Assembly: GCF_016908115.1 (NCBI RefSeq)
Contig: NZ_JAFBDH010000001.1
Coordinates: 1-64,000, forward strand
Direction of reading: 5' to 3'
DNA: 64,000 nt
DNA from: Peptoniphilus gorbachii
Lineage (GTDB): Bacteria; Bacillota; Clostridia; Tissierellales; Peptoniphilaceae
Positions 25,179-34,218 of this stretch are shown piece after piece. Position numbers and translations under genes: made by a program. The stretch's first letter is position 1. Every line of letters begins with the position of its first letter. Under the pieces are notes generated by a model. The model searched no databases. It worked only from the letters and a program-made list of their open reading frames with translations, and was not told the origin of the DNA.

Positions 25179-25919
25179 ATGGAATATATAAAAAAAATTT
25201 ATGGAGTAAATATAGAAGACCTACCAGGGGATTCATATCTTAGAGAAATTCCCTTTCTAAAAAATTTTAAAGGCATGGAAATAGATAGTCCTGTAACTTT
25301 TTTTGTGGGCGAAAATGGAACAGGTAAGTCAACACTTCTTGAAGCCTTGGCAGTAAGACTTGGATTTAATGCAGAGGGCGGTTCAAAAAATTTTAATTTT
25401 GCCACAAGAGAAACTCATTCACCCCTTGGAGAGATTCTAGAAATTGGAAGAGGACCAGGCAAGGAGAGGGATGGATTTTTCCTCAGAGCAGAATCCTTTT
25501 ACAATCTTGCATCAGAAGTTGATAACTTAGCAGGAGGTGGATCCTCAGATTTTTATGATTTTTATGATTCATACGGCGGCAAGTCTCTTCATTTTCAATC
25601 CCATGGAGAGAGTTTTAGGTCTTTGATCTTAAATAGATTTAGGGGCAGTGGAATATACCTACTAGACGAACCAGAGTCAGCCCTTTCACCAACATCAGTA
25701 ATGTCCCTCTTGTGCATAATCCATGAACTTGAAAAAGAAGATTCACAATTCTTTATAGCAACTCACTCGCCAATACTCCTTGCTTATCCTCATGCGAAAA
25801 TTTTTGAATTTTCTGAAAGTGGCATAGAGGAGAAGACCTATAAAGAAACAGAAGCCTATAGCATCACAAAAACATTTTTAGATAATCCAGAAAAAATGAT
25901 AGACTTATTGTTTAGATAA
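25179..25919 (+). CDS. SMC/ABC-like AAA family ATPase
   Basis: 246 residues. Walker A is FFVGENGTGKST (about residues 42-53), and Walker B is YLLDEPESALSP (about 162-173) with a following FIATHSPILLA switch. A Ser-rich segment (LHFQSHGES) sits where the ABC signature would be. This is the small stand-alone AAA_21/AAA_15-type protein often annotated as an ATP-binding protein; no nuclease domain is attached. Function unknown. Single gene. Confidence 0.85.
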   Translation: MEYIKKIYGVNIEDLPGDSYLREIPFLKNFKGMEIDSPVTFFVGENGTGKSTLLEALAVRLGFNAEGGSKNFNFATRETHSPLGEILEIGRGPGKERDGFFLRAESFYNLASEVDNLAGGGSSDFYDFYDSYGGKSLHFQSHGESFRSLILNRFRGSGIYLLDEPESALSPTSVMSLLCIIHELEKEDSQFFIATHSPILLAYPHAKIFEFSESGIEEKTYKETEAYSITKTFLDNPEKMIDLLFR

Positions 25920-26033
25920 TAGGAAGCAAGTTAAATAATAAGAATATTTTCAAGCATTTTTAATATTATAAAACAATAAAAGTATATTAATTATTATTGC
26001 TGTTGACATTTTTTATAAAGGGAGGAATTTATT

Positions 26034-26846
26034 ATGATGATTAAAACTATTTTTGTGAGTGTAATTTCCAGTTTTATTTTTTATTTTTCTAGTTTAATAT
26101 ACCAATTAATAAGCTTAAAAGTATTTCCAAATTTTACTATTGAAGATACTAATTATTTACTTTTTTTTAGTTTTATAAAAGCTTTGTCTTTTATATTGTT
26201 GCTTTTATTATTTTTTAAAATCAAAAATATTAGTTTTTTAAAGAATAAAAACAATGATTACTTACTTAGCAATATTAATAATATGTTTAAATACGGAAGC
26301 ATAATCTTTTTTATTCTTTTTATAATTTTCCTTGTAATTATAAAATGCAATATGAATTTTTTTGATAGTATGATTTACTCAAATGATGCTATAAATATTA
26401 ATAATTTTGATAACTATACCATGAAAATTTTAATTATTGTTCTTTTAAATGTTATTCTTGAAGAATTTTATTTTAGATTTACTTTAGTGAAAGTATTAGA
26501 AGAAAAATACAGTGAGAAAGTTATCGCATTAATTAGTGCATTTTCTTTTGGATTTATTCATTCTGTAGATATTCTTTCAATAATAAGTGCTACAATAATT
26601 GGATATTTTTTAGCTGTAACCTTTTTAAAAACAAAGAGATTAGTCTATTCAATTTTTCTTCACTATATAATTAATGTGGACTCAATTATAACTTTGCCAA
26701 TAATAAAATTATTTGATCCACAAGAAAAATTGGGCGAAAATTGGATGTTTTTATCTTTTTTAATTATGTTTACAATTTTTTTTGCGATGTACATATTAAC
26801 AAAAATAGTAGAAAAAAGTTCTATTACAAGGAAGCAAAATGTATGA
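26034..26846 (+). CDS. CPBP-family intramembrane protease-like protein
   Basis: 270 residues, seven to eight hydrophobic helices, GGGAGG ahead of ATG 26034. The CPBP/Abi motifs are in place: ILEEFYFRF (EExxxR, about residues 140-148), SFGFIHSVD (FxxxH) and HYIINV (HxxxN). These residues form the active site in Rce1-like glutamate proteases. In Gram-positives such proteins are linked to bacteriocin self-immunity or peptide maturation; no bacteriocin gene is seen next to it. Confidence 0.85.
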   Translation: MMIKTIFVSVISSFIFYFSSLIYQLISLKVFPNFTIEDTNYLLFFSFIKALSFILLLLLFFKIKNISFLKNKNNDYLLSNINNMFKYGSIIFFILFIIFLVIIKCNMNFFDSMIYSNDAININNFDNYTMKILIIVLLNVILEEFYFRFTLVKVLEEKYSEKVIALISAFSFGFIHSVDILSIISATIIGYFLAVTFLKTKRLVYSIFLHYIINVDSIITLPIIKLFDPQEKLGENWMFLSFLIMFTIFFAMYILTKIVEKSSITRKQNV

Positions 26847-27274
26847 TTATAAAATCTTAGAAACTAGGGAAATTATAAAGTAAGAAAGGACTATGTTATT
26901 AACTTATTATAGAGGCAAAAATAAACCTAAGTAGAGGATTACTGGCACTCATGTTTATTATTTTACTAGAAAATGGAAGTAAGACAAAAAACACAGCTGT
27001 ACATTAAATTTTTAGAAATTTTTTTACAAAGTCAAAGAAATGTTTATTTTTTGTTTATGAAAAATATTTTTTATTTACCCTAAAGTAAGCTTGTGGTAAT
27101 ATTTTTGTGGTATCTTTACATTTAGTTAAATATTTTTAAATATTATATGTTTTAGTAAATTTAAGATAAAGTAGTAGGCAATTTATTTTAATTTTTTATT
27201 TCATTTAATATTTCTTATGAGATTTTCTCATTAAAAATTTTTGTAAGATACTAACTTAAAATATGGAGGAAAAT
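26847..27274. other. Long AT-rich intergenic region before the secreted protein gene
   Basis: No gene seen. The stretch is extremely AT-rich. It carries only short frames without ribosome binding sites, and no riboswitch or terminator was recognised. It probably holds the promoter and an untranslated leader for the gene at 27275. Confidence 0.5.
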
Positions 27275-29224
27275 ATGAAAAAAGTTGTAGCGACTACTAT
27301 GGCGACTTTATTATTTGGGCTTTCATTTCCGGCTAAGTCCTTTGCTTTACCAAATAATACAGAAGAATTAGAGTCCAAGATTGTTGAAGATTTTAATGTA
27401 AAAAAATACAGTGAAAAAATTATTGATAAAGATCCCAATTTAAACTTGGCAGAAGAAAACAAGGGACAGAATCCCAATCAAAGTCAAAGCCTTGCAGAAA
27501 GAATTGGAAAAAATAAATTAATTTCAGTTGAAATTTCTCTTTGGCAAGGAGACCCAATCAATTGGAAAGATGGGGTTAAGTTAGAAACTTCTGTAAATGA
27601 TCCTGAGCTTAGAAGAGCCTTTGATGAGGCGAAATTTGAAGGCGACGGAAGAAATTCTAATAACCAGAGAACTTCAGGTGAGGAAGGAAAGATAAAAGTA
27701 ACTTTTTCTGATAATTCATTTATTGAAGTTTTAGAACATAAGCTTTATGTTTTCCCACATGTAACTGCTTCAACTTATGCAAACACACCAAAGGATGCAG
27801 TAACAACAACTTTCTTCTTAGGAGAAGGAAGTAAAGTTAAAAGCGGTTTAAATGAACAAGTGGGTAATGGAGAACATCCTATTCCATTACAAACATATAA
27901 GATAAAACCAGGTACAAATATTCATGACTTCCAGCTGCCAACTAATAAGAATATTTTTGATAATATTTCTGCCATGCCAGCTGATGATTCTTACTCTGAT
28001 CTTAAATGGGAACCAGAAAACTATATTGTTAGTGAAAATAATAAGTTCTTTACTGCAAGGGCGATCAAGTCATTTAAAATAAGTTTTGAGTTTAATGGTT
28101 ATGATTCTGATAAGGGTAATAGTGATATAAATTCTTTACCTAAAGAATTAAAAGATAAATTGCCAAGTAAGATTAAGGTTAAAAAAGGAGAAGCTTATGA
28201 ACCAACTAAACCAGAAAACTTCGTTGAGACTATAAAAGATAATGCTGGTGAAGTTATTAAGGTTTATGAGTGGACTTTTGCTGGTTGGAATCCAACAAAA
28301 TTTTTAAAAGTAGAAAAAGATGAAAAAGTTTCTGGCACTTGGAAGAGAAAACAAGCAGCATCTCTTAAACCTACAGTTGATAAAGTGACTGAAGGGGATA
28401 AAGTTATTAAGGGTCAAGGTGTTGCTGGTTCAGCTATAAAAATAAAGCTTAGAGATAAAATAGTTGAAGTTAATGTTTCTAATAACGGAAAATGGGAAGC
28501 TAAATTAGAAAAGGAAGTAAAGAAGGGCGATAATATTTATTTTACTCAAGTTGAAAAGGGTAAAAAAGAGTCTATTCAAATAGATTTAACTGTTGCTAAA
28601 AAGAAAAATAACAAACCAACACCAAAACCAAACCCTAATCCTAATCCTAATCCAAAACCTACGCCAAACCCACTTCCAACGCCAAGACCTGATTATAGAT
28701 TACAAAATTTAAAGAGAAATAACTTTGACAGGACTAGAGCATATAAAGTAAATACTTATGTAGCGAAGAAAATATTGGTAAAAAATAAAAAAGATATGCC
28801 AGTAAAATATGTTATAAACTTAAATAATACTCAGTATGATTTTGTTAAGGATGGCGTAACTCAAAAGAGAATGCTTGATGTAATGCCAACAATAAAAAAT
28901 GACAGACTAATGCTGCCACTTAGAAGTCTTGCTGAAATGATTGGCGCAAAAGTTGAATGGGATCCTACTACTAGAATTGCAACTTTTATAAATAATTCTT
29001 TAGTTGCAAAAATTCAAATTGATGGCGATGAAATTGTCTTGTCTAATGGAAAAGTTATAAAAATGGATTCAAAACCTTTAAATATTAATGGAAGAATTTT
29101 AGTTTCTGTTTCTAATGTAGGAAAGGTATTTGGACTTACAAATGGAAATACAAAGGACGGCATTGACCAAGATATTGAATGGGATGATGCCAATAAGACA
29201 GTTACAATTAATTTAAAAAAATAA
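27275..29224 (+). CDS. Secreted surface protein with Ig-like, Pro-rich and Cu-amine-oxidase-N-like domains
   Basis: 649 residues from the ATG set by TGGAGG (an in-frame ATG 4 codons earlier overlaps that site). A signal peptide covers about residues 1-24 (ends PAKSFA). Residues 30-260 are an unassigned region. Residues 265-355 resemble the SHIRT/InlB-type modules of anaerobic cocci surface proteins (DKLPSKIKVKKGEAYEPTKP, WTFAGWNPT). A bacterial Ig-like domain covers about 370-440 (VTEGDKVIKGQGVAGSAIKI). A Pro-Asn-Lys linker (443-472) follows, then a copper-amine-oxidase-N-like domain (about 520-649: LMLPLRSLAEMIGAKVEWD). No LPxTG is present; wall attachment could be through the C-terminal domain. 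Role unknown, perhaps adhesion or wall binding. Confidence 0.82.
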   Translation: MKKVVATTMATLLFGLSFPAKSFALPNNTEELESKIVEDFNVKKYSEKIIDKDPNLNLAEENKGQNPNQSQSLAERIGKNKLISVEISLWQGDPINWKDGVKLETSVNDPELRRAFDEAKFEGDGRNSNNQRTSGEEGKIKVTFSDNSFIEVLEHKLYVFPHVTASTYANTPKDAVTTTFFLGEGSKVKSGLNEQVGNGEHPIPLQTYKIKPGTNIHDFQLPTNKNIFDNISAMPADDSYSDLKWEPENYIVSENNKFFTARAIKSFKISFEFNGYDSDKGNSDINSLPKELKDKLPSKIKVKKGEAYEPTKPENFVETIKDNAGEVIKVYEWTFAGWNPTKFLKVEKDEKVSGTWKRKQAASLKPTVDKVTEGDKVIKGQGVAGSAIKIKLRDKIVEVNVSNNGKWEAKLEKEVKKGDNIYFTQVEKGKKESIQIDLTVAKKKNNKPTPKPNPNPNPNPKPTPNPLPTPRPDYRLQNLKRNNFDRTRAYKVNTYVAKKILVKNKKDMPVKYVINLNNTQYDFVKDGVTQKRMLDVMPTIKNDRLMLPLRSLAEMIGAKVEWDPTTRIATFINNSLVAKIQIDGDEIVLSNGKVIKMDSKPLNINGRILVSVSNVGKVFGLTNGNTKDGIDQDIEWDDANKTVTINLKK

Positions 29225-29251
29225 ATTTTGGTAAAAAGAAAATTAAAGTGA

Positions 29252-29283
29252 AAAGAACTTGGCAAAAAACCAAGTTCTTTTTG
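29252..29283 (+). terminator. Terminator after the secreted protein gene
   Basis: AAAGAACTTGG and CCAAGTTCTTT arms around an A-rich loop, then T; also usable by metY from the other side. Confidence 0.85.
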
Positions 29284-29309
29284 TATTTAAAATGGTGATG
29301 ATAAAAAAT

Positions 29310-30590
29310 TTAAATAGCTTCTAGTGCTTGTTTGATGTCTTCTATAATATCTTCTGCATCTTCAATGCCAACACTTAATCTTATTAAATCGGAACTAATG
29401 CCAGCATGCAAAAGTTCTTCGTCATTCATTTGTCTGTGAGTTGTTGAAGCAGGGTGAAGGACACAAGTTCTTGCGTCAGCAACATGTGTTACAACGGCTG
29501 CAAGTTTTAAAGAATCCATGAATTTTGTTGCAGCATTTCTTCCGCCTTTTACTCCAAAGGCAATTACTCCACAGGATCCATCTGGTAGATATTTTTGTGC
29601 TAGTTCATGTTGTGAATCCTTTTCTAGGGCAGAAAAGCTTACCCAAGAAATTTTGTCATTATTTTCTAAATATTTTGCAACTGCAAGGGCATTTTCATAA
29701 TGTCTAGGCATTCTCAAATGTAGGGTTTCAAGTCCAAGTCCTAAATAAAATGAATTTTGAGGTGAAGGAATACTTCCTAGGTCTCTCATTAAAGTTGTAG
29801 TCATTTTTGTGATGTAAGCACCCTTGCCAAAAGTTTCAGTGTAAACTACGCCATGATAAGTTTCATCTGGTTCAGTTAGTCCAGGAAATTTGTCTTTGTG
29901 TTTAGACCAGTCAAAGTTTCCAGAGTCAATAACAGCTCCCCCAACAGAATTTGCCAATCCATTCATGTACTTTGTTGTTGAGTGAGTTACAATGTCTGCA
30001 CCCCATTCAATTGGTCTTAAAAATATTGGTGTAGGGAAGGTATTATCAACTACAAGTGGTACTCCATGATCGTGAGCAGCTTTAGCAAAAGTTTCAATAT
30101 CTAAAACTTTTAGTGATGGATTAGAAAGAGTTTCTCCAAATACAACTTTTGTGTTTTCTTTAAATTCTTTGTTTAAATCTTCTAGTGAAATTGCTGGGTC
30201 TACAAAAGTTGATTCAATTCCAAGGTCATTCATTGTGTGAGCAATTAAGTTATAAGTTCCTCCGTAAATTGCAGATGAAGAGATTACATGATCTCCTGCT
30301 TTTAAAATATTTAAAAGTGCATAGAAGTTAGCAGCTTGACCTGATGATGTTAAAATTCCTGCAACGCCACCTTCTAGTGCTGCAATTTTTTTAGCAACTG
30401 CATCATTTGTTGGGTTTGCAAGTCTAGTGTAGAAGTAACCTGCTTCCTTTAAGTCAAAAAGATTACCCATTTGTTCAGATGAATCGTATTTAAAAGTTGT
30501 TGATTGAATAATTGGCAAAACTCTTGGTTCACCATTTTTTGGTTCATAACCAGCTTGTACACATAATGTTCCTAAATTTTTCTTTGTCAT
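29310..30590 (-). CDS. metY: O-acetylhomoserine sulfhydrylase
   Basis: 426 residues of the Cys/Met-metabolism PLP enzyme family. The start at 30590 follows GGAGG; an ATG 4 codons upstream overlaps that site. Landmarks are LCVQAGYEP, the YTRLANPT substrate loop, SSGQAANFYALLNIL, the VVDNTFPTP strand and the PLP lysine in HSTTKYMNG. The length (about 430) and the insertion around HKDKFPGLTEPDETYHG favour MetY, which makes homocysteine from O-acetylhomoserine and sulfide, over cystathionine enzymes (about 380). Expression is probably controlled by the T-box leader directly upstream. Confidence 0.92.
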   Translation of the reverse strand: MTKKNLGTLCVQAGYEPKNGEPRVLPIIQSTTFKYDSSEQMGNLFDLKEAGYFYTRLANPTNDAVAKKIAALEGGVAGILTSSGQAANFYALLNILKAGDHVISSSAIYGGTYNLIAHTMNDLGIESTFVDPAISLEDLNKEFKENTKVVFGETLSNPSLKVLDIETFAKAAHDHGVPLVVDNTFPTPIFLRPIEWGADIVTHSTTKYMNGLANSVGGAVIDSGNFDWSKHKDKFPGLTEPDETYHGVVYTETFGKGAYITKMTTTLMRDLGSIPSPQNSFYLGLGLETLHLRMPRHYENALAVAKYLENNDKISWVSFSALEKDSQHELAQKYLPDGSCGVIAFGVKGGRNAATKFMDSLKLAAVVTHVADARTCVLHPASTTHRQMNDEELLHAGISSDLIRLSVGIEDAEDIIEDIKQALEAI

Positions 30591-30674
30591 TTTGTCCTCC
30601 ATAAATTATAAATAAATTTGTCGGCAGCTCAAAGGATTAAAAATAAATTCTGATAAGCTAAAGCTTTTATAAAA

Positions 30675-30932
30675 TAAAAAAAGCTCTCGTCCATAAAGGA
30701 CGAAAGCTATGCTTCGTGTTACCACCTTTTTTCATTATTTTATCACTAAAATAACCTCATAGAGTACCAACATACTCCGAACGCTATAACAGGCGTACCT
30801 GTCGCAGTCTAAACAAAAGTCTCGGTGCGATGACTCCAAGGCCATGTTCCAAAGTAACTCTTTTGATTTCTTTCACCAAATGAAATCTCTCTGTGAAAAG
30901 TTTTACAATGTACTCTCCTCTTCAAAGTCTAT
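30675..30932 (-). promoter_or_regulatory. T-box riboswitch, probably tRNA-Met responsive, upstream of metY
   Basis: Read on the minus strand, stem I is closed by GACTTTGA (30922-30929) and TTGGAGTC (30832-30839). GAGAGTA on its 5' side and GGAACATGGCC on its 3' side form the specifier loop with AUG (30843-30845) as the likely specifier codon. The T-box sequence GGTGGTAACACG (30715-30726) follows. It is an A/C-variant of the usual GGTGGNACCGCG, and its UGGU bulge would pair with an ACCA tRNA end. The leader finishes with a terminator hairpin (arms 30682-30692 and 30698-30708, then a T run). Uncharged tRNA-Met should stabilise antitermination and switch on metY. Confidence 0.88.
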
Positions 30933-30938
30933 GATGGA

Positions 30939-30967
30939 ATTATAAATTGATAAAAATCTTTTGTCAA
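30939..30967 (-). promoter_or_regulatory. Promoter of the metY T-box transcript
   Basis: Consensus TTGACA (30962-30967) and TATAAT (30939-30944) on the minus strand with a 17-base spacer. Confidence 0.92.
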
Positions 30968-30993
30968 GTAAAAATATAATATTTATTTTTTAT

Positions 30994-31707
30994 TTATTCA
31001 TATTTTAAAAATTTATTAGACAAAATTGTAAATAGACTTGTTTCAAGTAAAGAAAATACAAGCATTTTAATGCCCTCAAATTTATTTATTACTTCAAAAT
31101 GATTTGTAGTTATAGCAAGTTTACTTGAAGCTATAATATTTTGAAATAGTGGAAATATATTCTGTGCCACAAGACCAAAACCAAAAATTGAAATTAATAC
31201 TGAAATAAGAACTATTAAGCCAAGAGATTTTAATTTTAAGCTTAAAAAATTCATTAAAGCTATAAGTGGTATAGAGGATAAAATACTTATGCCAATATAG
31301 TAAAAGTATATGCCTAATTTTTCCACAGTAAATCCACAGATAAATTTTCCAATTAATATAAATAAACTTATAAAATAAATTTGAGTCAGGCTTATTATTA
31401 TAAAGGCGATAATGGATTTTGCTATTATAAAATTAATATTTTTTAGGGGACTAGTCCTAATTAATTTTAAGCCAGCCTTATGTTCTACTGACCATAGGCT
31501 TGAGACTATAATTGAAATAAGAGGTATTATAAAAAACATAAAGTAAAACAGTGATGTCTGAGTCCAAAGACTTTGCCATTGATTTTTTAAAACTTCTCGA
31601 TTTAACAAATAATTTATGACACCAAAAATATTTGCCAGTAGGGGAATTATTAATACCGTTGTTAAGAGTGAAAATAATTTTAATTTTTTTAATTCGATTT
31701 TTAACAT
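30994..31707 (-). CDS. ABC-2 type permease, lantibiotic-protection type (second subunit)
   Basis: 237 residues with six membrane helices. The phrase FFIIPLISIIVSSLWSVEHKAGLKLIRTSPL is typical of ABC-2 permeases of the MutG/EpiG/CprC-like group, where the soluble loop contacts the ATPase. An AGGAGG precedes the start. It is third in the minus-strand unit ATPase-permease-permease, 9 bases after the preceding permease. In known systems such exporters clear lantibiotics or other cationic peptides from the membrane. Confidence 0.78.
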   Translation of the reverse strand: MLKIELKKLKLFSLLTTVLIIPLLANIFGVINYLLNREVLKNQWQSLWTQTSLFYFMFFIIPLISIIVSSLWSVEHKAGLKLIRTSPLKNINFIIAKSIIAFIIISLTQIYFISLFILIGKFICGFTVEKLGIYFYYIGISILSSIPLIALMNFLSLKLKSLGLIVLISVLISIFGFGLVAQNIFPLFQNIIASSKLAITTNHFEVINKFEGIKMLVFSLLETSLFTILSNKFLKYE

Positions 31708-31716
31708 TTAGACCTC

Positions 31717-32472
31717 CTAAACTTCTTTAGATAGAGTAAATTTATTAATTTTTAAAATATAAATAAGGGCAAGGAAAATATATAATAAACTGATTAATAA
31801 ACTTAGATAATTTATATTATTTAGAGTTTGCCTAAAAATATCTCCTTCTTTTACATAATTTATATTTAAGATAGTGGCGAAAAGTCCAAAGGGATTTATT
31901 TGCGATAAAACTTTTGATGTGAGCATAGTAATTATTCCAGACATTGCTCCAACAATTGAAAAGAAAAGGGAGAAGTAAATCTTTTTACTTTTAATTTCAA
32001 TTATTGTGAAGATCAATAGCATTGAAATGTTAATTGATAGAGTTGTTAAAAAGTAAATTATTATTCTTTTTATTATCTCCACATCTAACTCAAAGTTTAT
32101 ATTTTTACTTGCTAAAAATATTATTATCAACCATTCAATAATCTGGATTAATAAAATTTTTAAGGACAAAGTTTTAATTTTATTTAATAATATTTTTTGA
32201 ACTTTTAAGCCAAGACTTATTTGCATTTGCCACATATTATTCTTCTCTTCAATCTCAATTACTTTTTTTACTAGGGATGATAGGGCTATGGGATTAAAAA
32301 ATAGGGAGATTGCTAAATAAGAATCTAATATCCTTGCAAGCGGATATTTATTAACTTGAAAGTCTTTTGTCTTAAAGGCTATTAGGATAGAAAATAAATG
32401 TATGGCAAATAAAATTAAAATTGTGAAATTTAATTTTAAGCCCTTATTCTTTTTTATTTCTAAATTTTTCAT
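31717..32472 (-). CDS. ABC-2 type permease, lantibiotic-protection type (first subunit)
   Basis: 251 residues from ATG 32472 (AGGTG upstream); a longer in-frame start at 32514 would overlap the ATPase gene. Six hydrophobic helices plus the ABC-2 coupling stretch KVIEIEEKNNMWQMQISLGLKVQKILLNKI. It resembles MutE/CprB-like permeases and starts 4 bases after the ATPase stop, so translational coupling is likely. It would form a heteromeric channel with the next permease. Confidence 0.76.
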   Translation of the reverse strand: MKNLEIKKNKGLKLNFTILILFAIHLFSILIAFKTKDFQVNKYPLARILDSYLAISLFFNPIALSSLVKKVIEIEEKNNMWQMQISLGLKVQKILLNKIKTLSLKILLIQIIEWLIIIFLASKNINFELDVEIIKRIIIYFLTTLSINISMLLIFTIIEIKSKKIYFSLFFSIVGAMSGIITMLTSKVLSQINPFGLFATILNINYVKEGDIFRQTLNNINYLSLLISLLYIFLALIYILKINKFTLSKEV

Positions 32473-32476
32473 GATT

Positions 32477-33373
32477 TCACCTAACACTTGTCTCTTGAAT
32501 AAATAATTTTTCAAGACTTTCTTTTCTTTTTTCTACTCTATAAATATCAACTGTATTTACGAGGATTTTTATTATTTTTGCAACTTCTTGCTCACTTTTA
32601 TTTCCTAAAACTAAATATTCATCAAGAATATTTTCTTGAGGGAGATCAAGTATTTTTGAAGCCCAAATATTATTTGAAGTCTTTAAAATAATTACAGGTG
32701 GATGGAGCTCCCTGTATTCTTTTAAAGAACCACTGTAAGTCAAAACTCCATTTTTTAAAATACCTATGTGACTTGAAATTTTTTCAATCTCATCTAGGAT
32801 ATGAGAGGAGATTAAAATACTTGTATTTGAATTTTTTACAATATTTTTAAATAAATCTCTCATTTCTTCAATGCCATAGGGATCAAGTCCATTAATAGGT
32901 TCATCTAAGATTAAAAATTTTGGATTACCAATAAGAGCTATGGCTATACCCAGTCTCTGCTTCATGCCAAGAGAAAAATTTCTAACTTTTTTGTCTTTAT
33001 GCTTTTTTAATCCCACTTTATTTAAAACATCCTCTATGTTTTCTTTTTTTATATTTTTCATATCACAAATAAGGTCTAAATTGTCATAGGCAGTGAGATG
33101 GTCATAAAAGGATGGATTTTCAATTAAGGAACCTAAATTTTTATTTGTTTCTTTTTGATTTTTTGCATTAATTTCCTTTCCATATAAACTTATGCTGCCA
33201 GAATCTTTTTTAACAAGACCTAGAATTGATTTCATAAGAGTGGACTTTCCAGCACCATTGGGACCTATAAGTCCAAAAATACTCCCTTCTTCAATTTCTA
33301 AATTAATATTTTTTAATACTAAATTTTTATCATAGGATTTGCTAAGATTTTCAATTTTTAAAATATTCGTCAT
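32477..33373 (-). CDS. ABC transporter ATPase, bacitracin/lantibiotic exporter type
   Basis: 298 residues of the BcrA/MutF/CprA kind. Walker A is GLIGPNGAGKST (about residues 34-45), the signature is FSLGMKQRLGIA (S replaced by the usual xSxGM form), and Walker B is FLILDEPINGLDP. The C-terminal ~85 residues are the accessory domain of drug-exporting ATPases. First gene of the three-gene exporter, directly divergent from the two-component system at 33514, which probably regulates it. Confidence 0.88.
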   Translation of the reverse strand: MTNILKIENLSKSYDKNLVLKNINLEIEEGSIFGLIGPNGAGKSTLMKSILGLVKKDSGSISLYGKEINAKNQKETNKNLGSLIENPSFYDHLTAYDNLDLICDMKNIKKENIEDVLNKVGLKKHKDKKVRNFSLGMKQRLGIAIALIGNPKFLILDEPINGLDPYGIEEMRDLFKNIVKNSNTSILISSHILDEIEKISSHIGILKNGVLTYSGSLKEYRELHPPVIILKTSNNIWASKILDLPQENILDEYLVLGNKSEQEVAKIIKILVNTVDIYRVEKRKESLEKLFIQETSVR

Positions 33374-33513
33374 GATATTCTCCCTTCTTAATTTCTAAAA
33401 TTCATTATAAATATGGACAATAACAGAGAGATTTTATGTAGATTACTTTTACATAACATTTTAAAAATTCAAATTTTTATGTGATAAAATTATCTTAAAG
33501 GAGAAAGAAATGA

Positions 33514-34218
33514 ATGAATATTTTTAGAGATGCAAGACTTTTATTAGTTGACGATGAAGCTTATTTGATAAATAGCATGTATAAATTCTTAAAAAACAAG
33601 GGCTATGACAATGTTATGACAGCAAAAAATATTAAAGAAGCAAGCTTTAAACTTAATAATAATAAGGTTGATTTAATGATATTAGATATAATGCTTCCTG
33701 ATGGTAGTGGTTTTGAATTATTGAAAGAACTTAGAAAGAAGTCTAACTTACCTGTAATTATTTTATCAGCCTTAAGCGGAATTGATGACAAAAAGGAAGG
33801 ATTCGACTTAGAAGTTGATGATTATATTGTGAAACCTTTTTTGCCTGAAGATTTGTTATGGAGAATTGAGGCAGTCTTAAGAAGGACCTATCAAAATAAA
33901 AACGATAAAATTACCTTATTAGGTGGGATTGTCTTTGATAGGGAAAGGGCAATTTTAATAAAGAATAAGGAAGAAATACAATTAACGGCAAAACAATATA
34001 AAATATTAGATTATCTTGCTCTTAATATTAATAAAATTGTCTCAATAGATCAAATTCTTGATAAGTGTTGGGAGGAGAGTTTTGGCTACGAAAACACGCT
34101 TATTACACATATTTATAGGTTAAGGGACAAACTTGAAAAAGATCCATCAAATCCTAAAATACTTATAACAGTAAAGGGCTTAGGCTATAAACTTCTTGGA
34201 GAGAATAAAGAATGCTAA
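33514..34218 (+). CDS. OmpR-type response regulator
   Basis: 234 residues. The receiver domain has acidic residues D13 and D14, phospho-acceptor D58 in LMILDIMLPDGSG, and the KPF lysine. A winged-helix output domain (about 135-232) ends in LRDKLEKDPSNPKILITVKGLGYKL. GGAG sits about 10 bases before the ATG at 33514; an overlapping out-of-frame ATG at 33510 opens only five codons. It overlaps its kinase by 7 bases and is divergent from the exporter operon. Confidence 0.92.
   Translation: MNIFRDARLLLVDDEAYLINSMYKFLKNKGYDNVMTAKNIKEASFKLNNNKVDLMILDIMLPDGSGFELLKELRKKSNLPVIILSALSGIDDKKEGFDLEVDDYIVKPFLPEDLLWRIEAVLRRTYQNKNDKITLLGGIVFDRERAILIKNKEEIQLTAKQYKILDYLALNINKIVSIDQILDKCWEESFGYENTLITHIYRLRDKLEKDPSNPKILITVKGLGYKLLGENKEC

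Noticed and set aside
29518..29707. Two 60-codon plus-strand frames inside metY
   Set aside because: Antisense to a well-supported gene, no ribosome binding sites, no family.
30600..30960. SAM (S-box) riboswitch before metY
   Set aside because: The leader has a T-box core, specifier loop and terminator; none of the S-box conserved stretches is present.
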